Shown here piece after piece: positions 7,931 to 16,226 of a stretch of DNA of 64,000 bases. The stretch is from CAVUFH01 sp963740835. Its GTDB lineage: Bacteria; Actinomycetota; Acidimicrobiia; IMCC26256; PALSA-610. Both the position numbers and the translations under genes were made by a program. The notes beneath the pieces are model-generated. The model was not told where the DNA came from. It did no database searches and saw nothing but the letters and a program-made list of their open reading frames with translations. The stretch spans positions 1,054,001 through 1,118,000 of the forward strand of contig CAVUFH010000002.1 of NCBI GenBank assembly GCA_963740835.1. The letters are read 5' to 3'. How positions within the stretch are numbered: the first letter of the stretch is position 1; each line of letters begins with the position of its first letter.

Positions 7931-8872
7931 ATGGCTCGAGATCCGTGGCTCTCGGTGAGAGTCCTCGCCGAGCCGTTCGGCGCGGCCGAGATCACCGACC
8001 TCGATCTGGTCGAGATTTCGTCGCGCGCCGCCGCCGGTGCGACGCTGCGCGAAGCCCTTTCGCAGCGCGGCCTTGTGTGCGTTCGGAGCCTGACCGCGCG
8101 ATCCGATGCGGAGATGCGTGCGCTGGCAATGATGATCGGACCGGTGAAGGAACCGGTCGCGAGTGCACGTGACGGCACGTTGTTGCGCTACGGCGACGAC
8201 CGTCAGATCATCGACGCCGGGTTCGTGCTCACCGATGAGCTCCGAGCCGAGCTCGGGGACGTCTCGTTCGGGGGCGACAGTCTCCGGCCCGGCCTGTTCG
8301 AGACGTTCCACACCGACGACTCCTACGTCGAGCGGCCCGCGGCCGCGACCGTGCTCCACACGTTGGAACTGCCGCGTGGGCCCGGTGGCGGGACGTGCTT
8401 CATCGACATGCGTGCGGCCTACCGGCTTCTCGCACCCGAGCTTCAGGCGAGCCTGCTCGGACGTCGGGCCGGACACTCCTACAACAACCGAGGCGCGTTC
8501 CCGCCGCGCGTGTCTGCCGAGGGTCCGTTCGAACAATTGGTCGACGTCGCGCACCCGATCGTTCGTGCGCACCCCGTCACGGGTGAACCCGCGTTGTACT
8601 TCGATCTGGACCGGGCCACGCACGTCGAAGGGCTGCCGGAAGCCGAGGGTCGCGCGCTGCTGCAGTCGCTCCAGGATCACGCCGAGGCGCACGCGCCCAG
8701 ATACACACACGCCTGGCAACCGAACGACGTGCTCATCTGGGACAACGCGTCCGTGCAGCACAAGGCCAGCGGTGACTTCCCCGTCGGTGAGCCGCGTCGC
8801 TTCTGGCGGTACATGATCGAGGGCCCGATACCTGCCCCCTTCGGGCCCACTCCGGGTCGCGGTGCGGCGTAG
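7931..8872 (+). CDS. TauD/TfdA family 2-oxoglutarate dioxygenase
   Basis: A 313-residue alpha-ketoglutarate-dependent oxygenase. HTD of ETFHTDDSYVERP (about residue 120) supplies the His-x-Asp ligands, the distal His is in VQHKASGDF (about 280), and the Arg of RRFWRYMI binds 2-oxoglutarate. ALSQRGLVCVRSL near residue 40 is the usual N-terminal strand. Homologues hydroxylate taurine, aromatic acids or amino acid derivatives; the substrate is unknown. TACGAT lies 6 bases before the ATG without a Shine-Dalgarno sequence, hinting at leaderless transcription. The gene is divergent from the PhyH cluster. Confidence 0.85.
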   Translation: MARDPWLSVRVLAEPFGAAEITDLDLVEISSRAAAGATLREALSQRGLVCVRSLTARSDAEMRALAMMIGPVKEPVASARDGTLLRYGDDRQIIDAGFVLTDELRAELGDVSFGGDSLRPGLFETFHTDDSYVERPAAATVLHTLELPRGPGGGTCFIDMRAAYRLLAPELQASLLGRRAGHSYNNRGAFPPRVSAEGPFEQLVDVAHPIVRAHPVTGEPALYFDLDRATHVEGLPEAEGRALLQSLQDHAEAHAPRYTHAWQPNDVLIWDNASVQHKASGDFPVGEPRRFWRYMIEGPIPAPFGPTPGRGAA

Positions 8873-8881
8873 CTTCGGCGC

Positions 8882-9856
8882 ATGCTCCACACGCGGTTCA
8901 CGGAGATGTTCAGCCTCACCTACCCGCTCATGTCGGCGCCGATGGCGTCGGCGAGCGGCGGGACGCTGGCCGCGGCCGTGTCGGCGGCCGGCGGCCTCGG
9001 CACGTTCGGCGCGATGCATCGCAACAAGGACGACGCGTGGGTCAGTGAGGAGATCGGGCGCATCCGCGCGCACACCGATCGGCCCTTCGGCGTCGGTTTC
9101 ATCACGCCGTTCATCTCCTTCGGCGCGTCACGCTTCGATGTCGCGTTGCAGGCGCGGCCACCGGTGATCGTGTTGTCGTTCGCGGATCCCGCGCCATGGG
9201 TCGACGCGGCACGGGACGCCGGCGCGCGCGTGATCTGCCAGGTTCAGAACTACGAAGATGCAGACCTCGCCGTCGCGGCCGGAACCGACGTTCTGATCGC
9301 CCAAGGCACCGAAGCTGGAGGCCACACCGGCACGATGAGCCTCTTGCCGTTCCTCGCCGGTGTCGTCGACCGCTACCCGGACATCCCCGTGCTCGGCGCG
9401 GGCGGCATCGCCGACGGTCGCACCTTCGCCGCGGTGCTGGCCGCGGGCGCCGACGGCGCCCTCTTGGGCACCGCGTTTCTCGCGACGCCCGAAGCGATCG
9501 AAGTGCGCGACTCCAGCAAGGCACTGATCGTGGAGAGCAACGGCGCCGACACGGTGTTCACGCACGCGTACGACATCGTGTCGGGGCTGCCCTGGCCGGA
9601 GGGTGTCGGAGAACGCGTCCGGCGCAATCGCTTCACCGACGAGTGGGATGGGCGCGACGCCGAGCTCCGCGCCCGGCGAGACGAGATCGCCGCGGTCAGC
9701 GCCGCGACGGATCCTGATCCCGACACGAGCGCAGTGCTCTTCGGGCAGTCGGCCGGTTCGGTCGACGCGGTTCGGCCGGCTGCGGAAGTGCTGCAGTCGA
9801 TCAGCACCGAGGCAGAAGGCATCCTGCGCTCCCGGCCGCCGGCCATCTTGTCCTGA
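8882..9856 (+). CDS. Nitronate monooxygenase family protein
   Basis: A 324-residue FMN-dependent TIM-barrel enzyme of the nitronate monooxygenase / 2-nitropropane dioxygenase family. It starts with LTYPLMSAPMASASGGTLAAAVSAAGG, has the FMN loop AQGTEAGGHTG (about residues 140-150) with the catalytic-position His, then GAGGIADGRTFAAVLAAGADG and LLGTAFLATPEA. The family oxidises toxic alkyl nitronates such as propionate-3-nitronate. It follows the TauD gene by 9 bases and its TGA overlaps the next ATG by one base, so the three genes likely form one transcript. Confidence 0.88.
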   Translation: MLHTRFTEMFSLTYPLMSAPMASASGGTLAAAVSAAGGLGTFGAMHRNKDDAWVSEEIGRIRAHTDRPFGVGFITPFISFGASRFDVALQARPPVIVLSFADPAPWVDAARDAGARVICQVQNYEDADLAVAAGTDVLIAQGTEAGGHTGTMSLLPFLAGVVDRYPDIPVLGAGGIADGRTFAAVLAAGADGALLGTAFLATPEAIEVRDSSKALIVESNGADTVFTHAYDIVSGLPWPEGVGERVRRNRFTDEWDGRDAELRARRDEIAAVSAATDPDPDTSAVLFGQSAGSVDAVRPAAEVLQSISTEAEGILRSRPPAILS

Positions 9857-10983
9857 TGCCGGTCTGGCTCGCGATCGCGCTCGGGTTCGTCGTGCTCGCG
9901 CTCACGTGGACGAGCGTCGTGTTCACGCTGATCCTGCCGCGATCGCGGCTCGGGCCGGGTCAGCTGACGCTCTGGATCAACCGCGGCTGCCGGCGCTTCT
10001 TCCGCGCGGTCGCCCGCCTCGCCCCGACCTACGAGGGCAAAGACTCAGTGCTCGCGGTCACCGGGCCGGTCGCGGTCCTTGCCGAGCTCTGCGCGTGGTT
10101 GCTCCTGCTCCTGATCGCGTTCACGATCATGCTCGCGCCCTATACGCATGACCTCGGTGACGCGATCAACGAGGTTGGTGCCGCGATGTTCACGCTCGGT
10201 CTGGCCCGTTCCGCCCGGTTCACCAACGACACCGTCGTGATCTTCGCGGCCGCGTCCGGCTTCATCGTCATCGCCCTGCAGATCGCATACCTCCCCTCGT
10301 TGTACGCCGCGTTCAACCGCCGCGAGTCCCTCATCACGATGCTCGCGAGCCGCGCCGGCGAGCCGTCGTGGGGGCCGGAGATCCTCATCCGGCATCAGCT
10401 CGTCGAGATCGTCGACGCATTGCCCGATTTCTACGACGAGTGGGAGACGTGGGCCGCCGACTTCTCGGAGTCGCACTCGACGTATCCGGTGCTGCTGCTG
10501 TTCCGCTCACCGGATCCGTGGTCGTCCTGGGTCACGTCTCTCCTTTCGGTGCTCGACGCGGGCGCCATGCAGCTCGCGTTGAACCCGAGCACCGCACCGT
10601 CGCAAGCTCGCCTGTCGTTACGCATGGGCTACACCGCCCTGCACCGCATCTCGGACGCGCTGGGCTGGGCGTACGACCGCGATCCGATGCCCGACGGACC
10701 CTTGCGGCTCACCTTCGACGAGTTCGCGGCCGCGGTGTCGCTCCTGCAGGATGTCGGGTTCCCGATCGAACGCGACGCCGCGGCGGCGTGGCCGCACTTC
10801 CGTGGCTGGCGGGTGAACTACGAGGACCTCGCGTATCGCTGGGCGGATCGCGTGCTCGCACCGCCCGCGCCATGGTCGGGCCGGCGCCGAGGTCTGCGCG
10901 AGCAGAACGTCACGCCCCGCCGACCGCCGCACCGCTCCCCCGACAAGTCGACCGTCTACCGTCGTCCCGAGTTCGGGTCCTAG
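9856..10983 (+). CDS. Ion-channel (two-TM potassium channel-like) membrane protein with degenerate filter
   Basis: A 375-residue membrane protein: TM1 at residues 2-27, TM2 at about 65-92, a pore-like re-entrant segment (AMFTLGLARSARF, about 110-122) and TM3 at about 130-155 ending LPSLYAAFNRRE. This order and the NRRE/IRH sequence after it match actinobacterial Ion_trans_2-like channel proteins. Where such channels carry a TxGYGD-type selectivity filter, this one has TLGLAR, so potassium selectivity is doubtful. The 220-residue C-terminus is cytoplasmic and of unknown role. It overlaps the upstream gene by one base. Confidence 0.7.
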   Translation: MPVWLAIALGFVVLALTWTSVVFTLILPRSRLGPGQLTLWINRGCRRFFRAVARLAPTYEGKDSVLAVTGPVAVLAELCAWLLLLLIAFTIMLAPYTHDLGDAINEVGAAMFTLGLARSARFTNDTVVIFAAASGFIVIALQIAYLPSLYAAFNRRESLITMLASRAGEPSWGPEILIRHQLVEIVDALPDFYDEWETWAADFSESHSTYPVLLLFRSPDPWSSWVTSLLSVLDAGAMQLALNPSTAPSQARLSLRMGYTALHRISDALGWAYDRDPMPDGPLRLTFDEFAAAVSLLQDVGFPIERDAAAAWPHFRGWRVNYEDLAYRWADRVLAPPAPWSGRRRGLREQNVTPRRPPHRSPDKSTVYRRPEFGS

Positions 10984-11035
10984 CCCCAGCCGTCAGCAAA
11001 CCCGTCAGCCGGACACCTCAACGATCGGAGCTTCC

Positions 11036-11209
11036 ATGCCCACCTACCGGATCGTCTACGGAGACAACGAGAACGTCGTCACGGAGACCTATGAAGACGT
11101 TGTGGTGGAGCGCGAGGACGGATGGGTCGTTCTCTTCCGAGGCTCGGACGCGATCCTGCGCATGCAGGAAGAGCACGTGCGTTCGCTCGACCTTGTCGAG
11201 GTTTCCTAG
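11036..11209 (+). CDS. Small conserved-looking protein of unknown function (57 residues)
   Basis: A compact 57-residue reading frame beginning MPTYRIVYGDNENVVTE and ending HVRSLDLVEVS. It has the strand-rich, acidic look of a small folded protein: YRIVYG, EDVVVEREDGWVVLFRG and a final VRSLDLVEV strand. CGGAG lies 5-9 bases before the ATG. Codon use is like its neighbours, with G/C-rich third positions. It lies 52 bases after the channel gene and is convergent with the flavin reductase gene. No known domain recognised. Confidence 0.7.
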   Translation: MPTYRIVYGDNENVVTETYEDVVVEREDGWVVLFRGSDAILRMQEEHVRSLDLVEVS

Positions 11210-11246
11210 CCCACACCCGCACGCGTCCTGAACACGGGCGCAGCCG

Positions 11247-12110
11247 TCAGTCGAAGACCTCCGTCGACACCGCGAAGCTGGCGCCGAGGTCACCCGCCAC
11301 CCGCCTCACCATCTCCGGGTGGCCGCACGCGTAGACGTGCGTGCGCCGCGGGTCGAGCTCCGCGGCGACACGGCACGCGAGGTCGTCGACGCGACCCGAA
11401 CCGTGTGGCCAATTGCGGTTGCGCACCACGCCCGGCCGGCTCACCGTCGGCCGGTACTGCACACGTGCGTCGGCGGCCGCGAGCGCGGTGAGCTCCTCCA
11501 TGTACGGCAACTCATCGGCGTGGCTCGCGCCGTGCAGCACGATGAACTCGTCATTGGTCCCGTGGTGCAGCGCGTCACGCAGCATGCTGCGCAGCGGCGC
11601 GATGCCGGTGACCGTCGCGACCATCACATGGCACGGCGCGGTGGCCAACACGAAGCTCCCCTTGGCCCGATCGGTGAGCGTGACCCGGTCACCGGGCCGG
11701 AGCGTGAACAGTGCAGGGCTGAGCCGGCCGCCGGCGATCAGCTCGACACAGAACTCGAGGTGGGTCTCGTGCGGTGCCGAGGCAATGCTGTAGCTCCCGC
11801 TGCGACTCCCGGGCACGCCGAGCTTCAGATACTGGCCGGCGCGGAATTGCAGGCCGGACGGACGGCCGGTGCGGATGATCCGAACATCGGCGGCAACCGT
11901 CTCCACCGACCACACCGTGTCCGCCGGACCGCCCGGGCCGCGCGCCCGACCGGCGGCCGGAACCGGCGATGCCGGCGGAGCCGCGCTCCGGCGCCCGCGC
12001 CGGTCGGCGACGTTGCGCAGGATGCCCGCGAGCTGCGGCGTTGTTGCGTCACCCGAGCGCAGCTGCGCCAGGCGGGTGAGTTGCCGTTCGAAGGCGACGT
12101 GGTCGTCCAT
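11247..12110 (-). CDS. FAD/NAD(P)-binding oxidoreductase (ferredoxin reductase-like)
   Basis: A 287-residue ferredoxin-NADP reductase-type flavoprotein. FRAGQYLKLG then SGSYSIASAP (about residues 105-114) is the RxYS-type FAD motif, GRLSPALFTLRPGD is the phosphate-binding loop, MVATVTGIAPLRSML (about 165-180) is the NAD(P) site, and VYACGHPEMVRRV is the conserved C-terminal motif. There is no [2Fe-2S] domain; the first 55 residues are Arg-rich and unassigned. It would pass electrons from NAD(P)H to an unidentified acceptor such as an oxygenase. Located downstream of a terminator-like hairpin. Confidence 0.82.
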   Translation of the reverse strand: MDDHVAFERQLTRLAQLRSGDATTPQLAGILRNVADRRGRRSAAPPASPVPAAGRARGPGGPADTVWSVETVAADVRIIRTGRPSGLQFRAGQYLKLGVPGSRSGSYSIASAPHETHLEFCVELIAGGRLSPALFTLRPGDRVTLTDRAKGSFVLATAPCHVMVATVTGIAPLRSMLRDALHHGTNDEFIVLHGASHADELPYMEELTALAAADARVQYRPTVSRPGVVRNRNWPHGSGRVDDLACRVAAELDPRRTHVYACGHPEMVRRVAGDLGASFAVSTEVFD

Positions 12111-12146
12111 CCGTCGCGATGCTACGAGCGCGGTGCCGCTCGCGAA

Positions 12147-12174
12147 CGGGGAGCCGGCTGGTGCCGGCTCCCCG
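12147..12174 (-). terminator. Perfect 12-bp hairpin, likely terminator
   Basis: A perfect 12-base inverted repeat (arms 12147-12158 and 12163-12174) with the 4-base loop TGGT, 27 bases past the stop of the secreted-protein gene on the minus strand and before the flavin reductase gene. No U-tract follows, as is common in actinomycetes. Confidence 0.7.
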
Positions 12175-12200
12175 TGTCGCGTTCCCTGCGTTCGTCTGAC

Positions 12201-12737
12201 TCAGTGCACGTACTTCCAGAGCATGCTCGACACCGGCTCGCCGAAGTCGGTCGTGCCATTGCCCTTCGGCGTCGTGTCGTCGAAGAGGCAGAACTGCACC
12301 CAGGCCCAACCGGTCTTGAGGGTCTTGTAGGACTGCTTGCCCTCGATCTGGTCGACGGTGAACTTGCCGATGTGGTGGCGGCCGTCGCACGTGACCGGGT
12401 TGCGGTGGCTGTCCTCCCAGCGCGTGGCGGTCCCGCCGAAACCGCTGCCCTCTTCCGAGAGCGCGCGGTCGAAGCGACCGGCGTCGTTCTGCTTCACCGA
12501 CACCCAGAGGTGGGCGGGATCGCCAACCGGGTCGGCGACGCGGCAGCTGTACGCCGCCCACACGTAGGCCACGCTCGGGTCGTTCTTGTCGATCTTGACC
12601 GTCCCGATGACGTGCGCCGTCGTGGGCAACGGCTTGGGTGCGGGTCGGTGGGCCGGCGTCGCAGACGCGGTCCCCGCGACCATCATGAGCGCGGTCGCGG
12701 TGATCGTCGCTCCAGCGAGTAGTCGGCGTATGAGCAT
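12201..12737 (-). CDS. Secreted protein of unknown function
   Basis: A 178-residue exported protein. The signal peptide is clear: MLIRRLLAGATITATALMMV followed by an ASA-T cleavage site near residue 27. The mature part has two cysteines (in YSCRVADP and VTCDGRHHIG) that could form a disulphide, a third in QFCLFDD, and a Trp-rich C-terminus (LWKYVH). No family recognised; the GTVKIDKNDPSVAYVWA strand pattern suggests a small beta protein. The gene stands alone, followed by a hairpin terminator. Confidence 0.75.
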   Translation of the reverse strand: MLIRRLLAGATITATALMMVAGTASATPAHRPAPKPLPTTAHVIGTVKIDKNDPSVAYVWAAYSCRVADPVGDPAHLWVSVKQNDAGRFDRALSEEGSGFGGTATRWEDSHRNPVTCDGRHHIGKFTVDQIEGKQSYKTLKTGWAWVQFCLFDDTTPKGNGTTDFGEPVSSMLWKYVH

Positions 12738-13009
12738 GTGTGTTCTCCTCAGCCCGGCGGTTTCGATAGCGGGGTGACGCTACACATGCCGGCCACCCGA
12801 GAGCACGGTTGGCTTCCCTACAAGATGCGTCGCTGCGTGATTTCGGGAACGCGGCGGACTTCCGGACCCGCTGACCGGCGTGACGACCCGGACACCCTCG
12901 CCATGCCATCGCCGTCCGTTCGCTGGAAGTCGCACGACGAGATGTCACATCACGGCGGCGTGCCCCGTCCATGAGTCGTTCCTGATCCGACGGCGGAAGG
13001 CAAGAACCC

Positions 13010-13660
13010 ATGCGACTCACGATCTTCGGTGCGACCGGAGGAACGGGTACCGCGCTGGTCGAGCAGGCGCTCGCGGCCGGGCACGACGTCACGGCCGTCG
13101 TTCGCGATCCGACCCGGCTCCGGATCACGCCCCCGTTCGCTGCCGGCCGGTCGCGGCTGCACGTCGAGACCGCCGATGTGATGGACCCGGCCGCCATCGT
13201 GCCCTTCGTCGACGAAGTTGATGCGGTCGTCTCCGCGCTCGGTCCGCGAGGCCGCGGACCGACCACGGTCACGAGCGAAGGCGCGCGCAGCATCATCGAA
13301 GCCATGGAGAAGGGCGACGCGCGCCGGCTGATCGTGGTCACCGGTTCGATCGTCGACGACACCGGAAATGGCTTCTTCATGACCCAACTCGTGAAGCCGC
13401 TCGCCCGCCGCACGTTCCTCGCGGACGTCTGCGCCGACATGCGCCGGGCCGAAGACATCGTGCACGCGACCGATCTCGATTGGACGATCGTGCGGCCTCC
13501 CCGCCTCACCGACAAGCCCGCGACCGGCGAGTACCGGGCCGCGATCGATCGCAACGTTCCGCGCGGCGTGCAGATCCCGCGCGCCGATGTCGCGACGTAC
13601 ATCCTCGATCACCTCGCCGACCCGAGCACCTTCCGCACGCACGTGTTCGTCGCGACCTGA
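13010..13660 (+). CDS. NAD(P)-binding atypical SDR (NmrA/BVR-B-like) protein
   Basis: A 216-residue Rossmann protein. The N-terminus has GATGGTGTALVEQALAAGHDV (residues 7-27), the GxxGxxG motif of atypical short-chain reductases, followed by VRDPTRL. TVVRPPRLTD-type sequence (TIVRPPRLTDKPATGEY) and a Tyr-poor middle match flavin-reductase (BVR-B)/NAD(P)H-binding proteins used as reductases or redox sensors. The ATG at 13010 follows GGCGGAAGG. It is convergent with the aquaporin gene, 5 bases apart. Confidence 0.82.
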   Translation: MRLTIFGATGGTGTALVEQALAAGHDVTAVVRDPTRLRITPPFAAGRSRLHVETADVMDPAAIVPFVDEVDAVVSALGPRGRGPTTVTSEGARSIIEAMEKGDARRLIVVTGSIVDDTGNGFFMTQLVKPLARRTFLADVCADMRRAEDIVHATDLDWTIVRPPRLTDKPATGEYRAAIDRNVPRGVQIPRADVATYILDHLADPSTFRTHVFVAT

Positions 13661-13665
13661 CGCCT

Positions 13666-14481
13666 TCACATGTGGTCGGGTTCGCTCATCCCGGTGAACA
13701 GGTCGCCTTGCGCGGCTGCAGCCGCGATGGGACCACCGGCGCGGCCCCGGAGCACGAACGCGATCGCGACCGCGACGACCGCACCGAGCACCGGCCCCGC
13801 GACATAGACCCAGATGTCGGTGAAGTCGCGGCCGACGAGATCCGGCCCGAACGTCCGGGCCGGGTTCATCGACACCCCCGAGATCGGGCTCGCCCACAGT
13901 CCGGCCAGCGCGATGTAACTGCCGACGCCGAACGCACCGATGACGCCGACGTTCTGCGCGCCCGATGCCGTACCGAGGATCACGCTGACGAGCCCGACAG
14001 TCAGGATGAACTCCATCCAGAATGCGGCCGTCGCGCTGGAGCTCGCGGCGGGATACGTGCTGCCGTAGCTCGCCGACACCTCGACGACGGCACGGAGGAA
14101 GAGCGCGGCCAACGACGCGCCCACGAGCTGGACGAGGACGTAGCCGGGCACGCGTCGCCACGGAAAGTCACCACGAAGCGCGAAGCCGATGCTGACCGCC
14201 GGGTTGAGGTGCGCGCCGGAGACCTTGCCCATGAACAGGATGACGGCGGTCACCATGAGACCGGGCGCGACCACCGCGGCCGATCGGGAGATCGTGCCGG
14301 GGAAGGCGTGGTCAACCATTGTCGCCCCGGCCGCGACGAGTACGAGGAAGAAGGTGCCGAGCAGCTCCGAGAAGAGGCGGCGCCACTCCTGCCGCGGATC
14401 TTTGAAGTTGTCGATGCGGCCGAGCACGCTCTTCTCGTAGCGCTCGACGAGGCTCGGGCTGTCGTTCGGTGTCGCGCTCAT
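13666..14481 (-). CDS. Aquaporin / MIP family channel
   Basis: A 271-residue major intrinsic protein. Both pore half-helices carry intact NPA boxes: HLNPAVSIGF (about residue 90) and SMNPARTFGPDLVG (about 205-218). Six hydrophobic segments fit MIP topology (LFSELLGTFFLVLVAAGA is TM1). The Arg after the second NPA is the selectivity-filter arginine, consistent with water or small solute passage. Start ATG 14481 is chosen because upstream residues are not MIP-like. The Gln/Asp-containing tails are cytoplasmic. Confidence 0.9.
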   Translation of the reverse strand: MSATPNDSPSLVERYEKSVLGRIDNFKDPRQEWRRLFSELLGTFFLVLVAAGATMVDHAFPGTISRSAAVVAPGLMVTAVILFMGKVSGAHLNPAVSIGFALRGDFPWRRVPGYVLVQLVGASLAALFLRAVVEVSASYGSTYPAASSSATAAFWMEFILTVGLVSVILGTASGAQNVGVIGAFGVGSYIALAGLWASPISGVSMNPARTFGPDLVGRDFTDIWVYVAGPVLGAVVAVAIAFVLRGRAGGPIAAAAAQGDLFTGMSEPDHM

Positions 14482-14510
14482 CGCGGAAGTCTGGCCGCGA
14501 TCATGGATCG

Positions 14511-14798
14511 CTACGTGTGTCCGATGACCTCGCACACGTCCACGCTCACGAACGTCGCGGGCGCATCCGGCATGTCCCGCAACGACTTGAAGGTCGCCTC
14601 CGCGCCGCGCGCGTGCTCCTCGTCATCGAACAGCCAGAACGAGTGCTGGATGATGTCGCCGTCGAAGGTCCGCGCCCAGTAGCCGCCCGTCGCCCCCGCC
14701 ATGCCTTGCAGCATCGCGATGCCGTGTTCGCCGACCATGGCCCGGGTCTCCTCTTCTCGACCCGGCTTGATCTGGACCCGTCCGATCACTGCATGCAT
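14511..14798 (-). CDS. Small dimeric alpha/beta-barrel-like protein of unknown function
   Basis: A 95-residue protein beginning MHAVIGRVQIKPGREEETRA and ending FVSVDVCEVIG. The pattern of strand, long helix, strand (GGYWARTFDGDIIQHSFWLFDD) and helix (ARGAEATFKSLRD) fits an ABM/dimeric barrel fold. GAGGAGA sits before the ATG at 14798 and decides the start; the open frame further upstream is antisense to a decayed gene. Upstream of the aquaporin gene on the same strand (29 bases). Function unknown. Confidence 0.7.
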   Translation of the reverse strand: MHAVIGRVQIKPGREEETRAMVGEHGIAMLQGMAGATGGYWARTFDGDIIQHSFWLFDDEEHARGAEATFKSLRDMPDAPATFVSVDVCEVIGHT

Positions 14799-14892
14799 GT
14801 AGGTCTCCTCGCCACGCCCGGCTGCCTCTCGCCAGAGTCTCCCGCGTGCCGTCCGTGAGATCCGGTCGCGGTCACATCCGCGCCGCGCCGGG

Positions 14893-15332
14893 GTCATCCG
14901 TCGAACGACCAACCCGCACAGCGCGCGTGTGATCGCGACCGTCGCGCCAACGCCCAGTCGATCGCGCGTGAGCTCGGCGCGGATCAGTTCGTCGATCTTG
15001 GCCACGACCGATGGGAAGACGAGATCGGTCGCGTCGATGTCGTGTTCGACACCATCGGCGACGACGTGCTCGTGTGCTCGGTCCCGATGGTGAAGCCCGG
15101 GGGCGTGCTCGTGTCCGCGGTCGGCTATCCACCCGCCGATCGCGACGACATCCGCACCGTGTACTTCATCCGCGAGCCGAATGGTGTCCTGCTCCGCGAG
15201 ATCGCCGCGCACGTCGACGTGGGCCGGCTCCGATCCCCGCTCGGCGCCGCGTATCCCCTCGCCGACGCGCGGGCGGCATTCACGGCGAAAGCGTCGGGCG
15301 CGGTCAGCGGCAAGGTCGTCCTCCAGCCCTGA
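14893..15332 (+). pseudogene. Decayed quinone oxidoreductase-like (MDR) gene, 3' remnant with frameshift
   Basis: From about 14943 the frame encodes the C-terminal third of an MDR-family reductase: SIARELGADQFVDLGHDRW, then VFDTIGDDV, VKPGGVLVSAVG, and a VSGKVVLQP end at 15332. It aligns end to end with the C-terminus of the intact gene at 61330-62253. Upstream, SARVIATV (the NADPH-loop strand) lies in another frame at 14920-14943, showing a frameshift near 14945. No start codon or N-terminal domain exists. A GTG at 15042 would give only a 96-residue fragment. Confidence 0.75.
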
Positions 15333-15350
15333 TGTCCCGCGCCCGCCTTG

Positions 15351-15395
15351 ACTTTCCTGGTCGGAAAGCAGAGACTACTTTCCGAGTAGGAAAGT
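15351..15395 (+). promoter_or_regulatory. Duplicated operator with overlapping -35-like element
   Basis: Two copies of ACTTTCC-N5-GGAAAG occur: arms 15351-15357/15363-15369 (last base mismatched) and 15377-15383/15389-15395 (perfect 7-base arms). Their centres are 26 bases apart. TTGACT at 15348-15353 overlaps the first copy as a possible -35. The site lies 25 bases upstream of the membrane protein-regulator pair, whose winged-helix product is the obvious candidate ligand. Confidence 0.7.
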
Positions 15396-15419
15396 AAGCC
15401 AGGAGAGTGAGGCGACGCA

Positions 15420-15899
15420 ATGACCCACGACATCACCGGCGCCGACGCCCGGTCGGCCCTCGCGAACGTCGAGACCCGGCGCCGCCAGATCGTCGCCGAG
15501 ATCGACATCCCCCGTTGGTACTGGTGGGGCGTCGCGTTGGGTTGGGTCGCCCTCGGTGTGATCACGGACTTCGGGATCGCGTGGCTCACGCTCGTCGCCA
15601 CGTTCACGTTCGGTGCGGTGCACTCGTCGGTGGCGCAACGCGTCCTGTCGGGGCGGCACGGCTCGCGACAGTTGAGCGTGCGCGCCGACGTCGTCGACCG
15701 GCGGCTTCCGCTGTTGGTGTTCGGTGGCCTGATCGCGCTGGCCGCGGTCACCATCGCGCTCGCTGTGCTGGCCCACACCGTCGGCGCGGCACACCCGGTC
15801 ACGATGGCGAGCATCGTCGTCGCAGTCGCGGTGCTGCTCGGTGGGCCCACGTTGGTCGCCGTCGTGCGCCGGCGCGCCGAACGGGCCCTCGACGCGTGA
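15420..15899 (+). CDS. Four-TM membrane protein of unknown function, paired with a regulator
   Basis: A 159-residue protein with a charged N-terminal region (residues 1-30) and four hydrophobic segments, about 33-48, 50-68, 97-117 and 123-147. The motif IPRWYWWGVALGWVALG at the first segment is typical of small actinobacterial membrane proteins encoded next to a winged-helix regulator. AGGAG precedes the ATG at 15420. The stop overlaps the regulator's GTG (GTGA), so the pair is coupled. A role in membrane stress or export is possible but unsupported. Confidence 0.75.
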   Translation: MTHDITGADARSALANVETRRRQIVAEIDIPRWYWWGVALGWVALGVITDFGIAWLTLVATFTFGAVHSSVAQRVLSGRHGSRQLSVRADVVDRRLPLLVFGGLIALAAVTIALAVLAHTVGAAHPVTMASIVVAVAVLLGGPTLVAVVRRRAERALDA

Positions 15900-16210
15900 C
15901 GGCCAAGCCGCAGTTCGACGAGCTCATCCATCCGAGCACGCGCCTGTCGATCGTCGCCCTGCTGGCCTCGGCGGACTGGATCGACTTCGCGTTCGTGCGC
16001 GACCGCCTCGGCCTCTCCGACTCCGCGCTCTCGAAGCAGTTCGCGACGCTGGAGGACGCGGGCTACATCGCCGTTGACCGCCCGGTAACGGACCGGCGGC
16101 GGCGCGTCCGTGTGCGGCTCACCGATTCCGGCCGCGCCGCGTTCGAGGGTCACGTCGCCGCGCTGCGAGCGGTCGTCGCGACCGCCGACTCCGCGACCGC
16201 AAGCCTGTGA
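15896..16210 (+). CDS. Winged-helix transcriptional regulator (MarR/ArsR-like, DNA-binding-domain-only)
   Basis: A 104-residue single-domain regulator of the winged-helix DNA-binding type often annotated as transcriptional regulator next to small membrane proteins. FDELIHPSTRLSIVALLASADW opens the domain, LGLSDSALSKQFATLEDAGYI (about residues 39-59) is the recognition helix, and RPVTDRRRRVRVRLTDSGRAAF the wing. The start is GTG 15896, overlapping the upstream stop by four bases. It likely represses its own operon through the duplicated ACTTTCC-N5-GGAAAG sites. Confidence 0.85.
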   Translation: MTAKPQFDELIHPSTRLSIVALLASADWIDFAFVRDRLGLSDSALSKQFATLEDAGYIAVDRPVTDRRRRVRVRLTDSGRAAFEGHVAALRAVVATADSATASL

Positions 16211-16226
16211 CATCGCGGCGGCGCGC

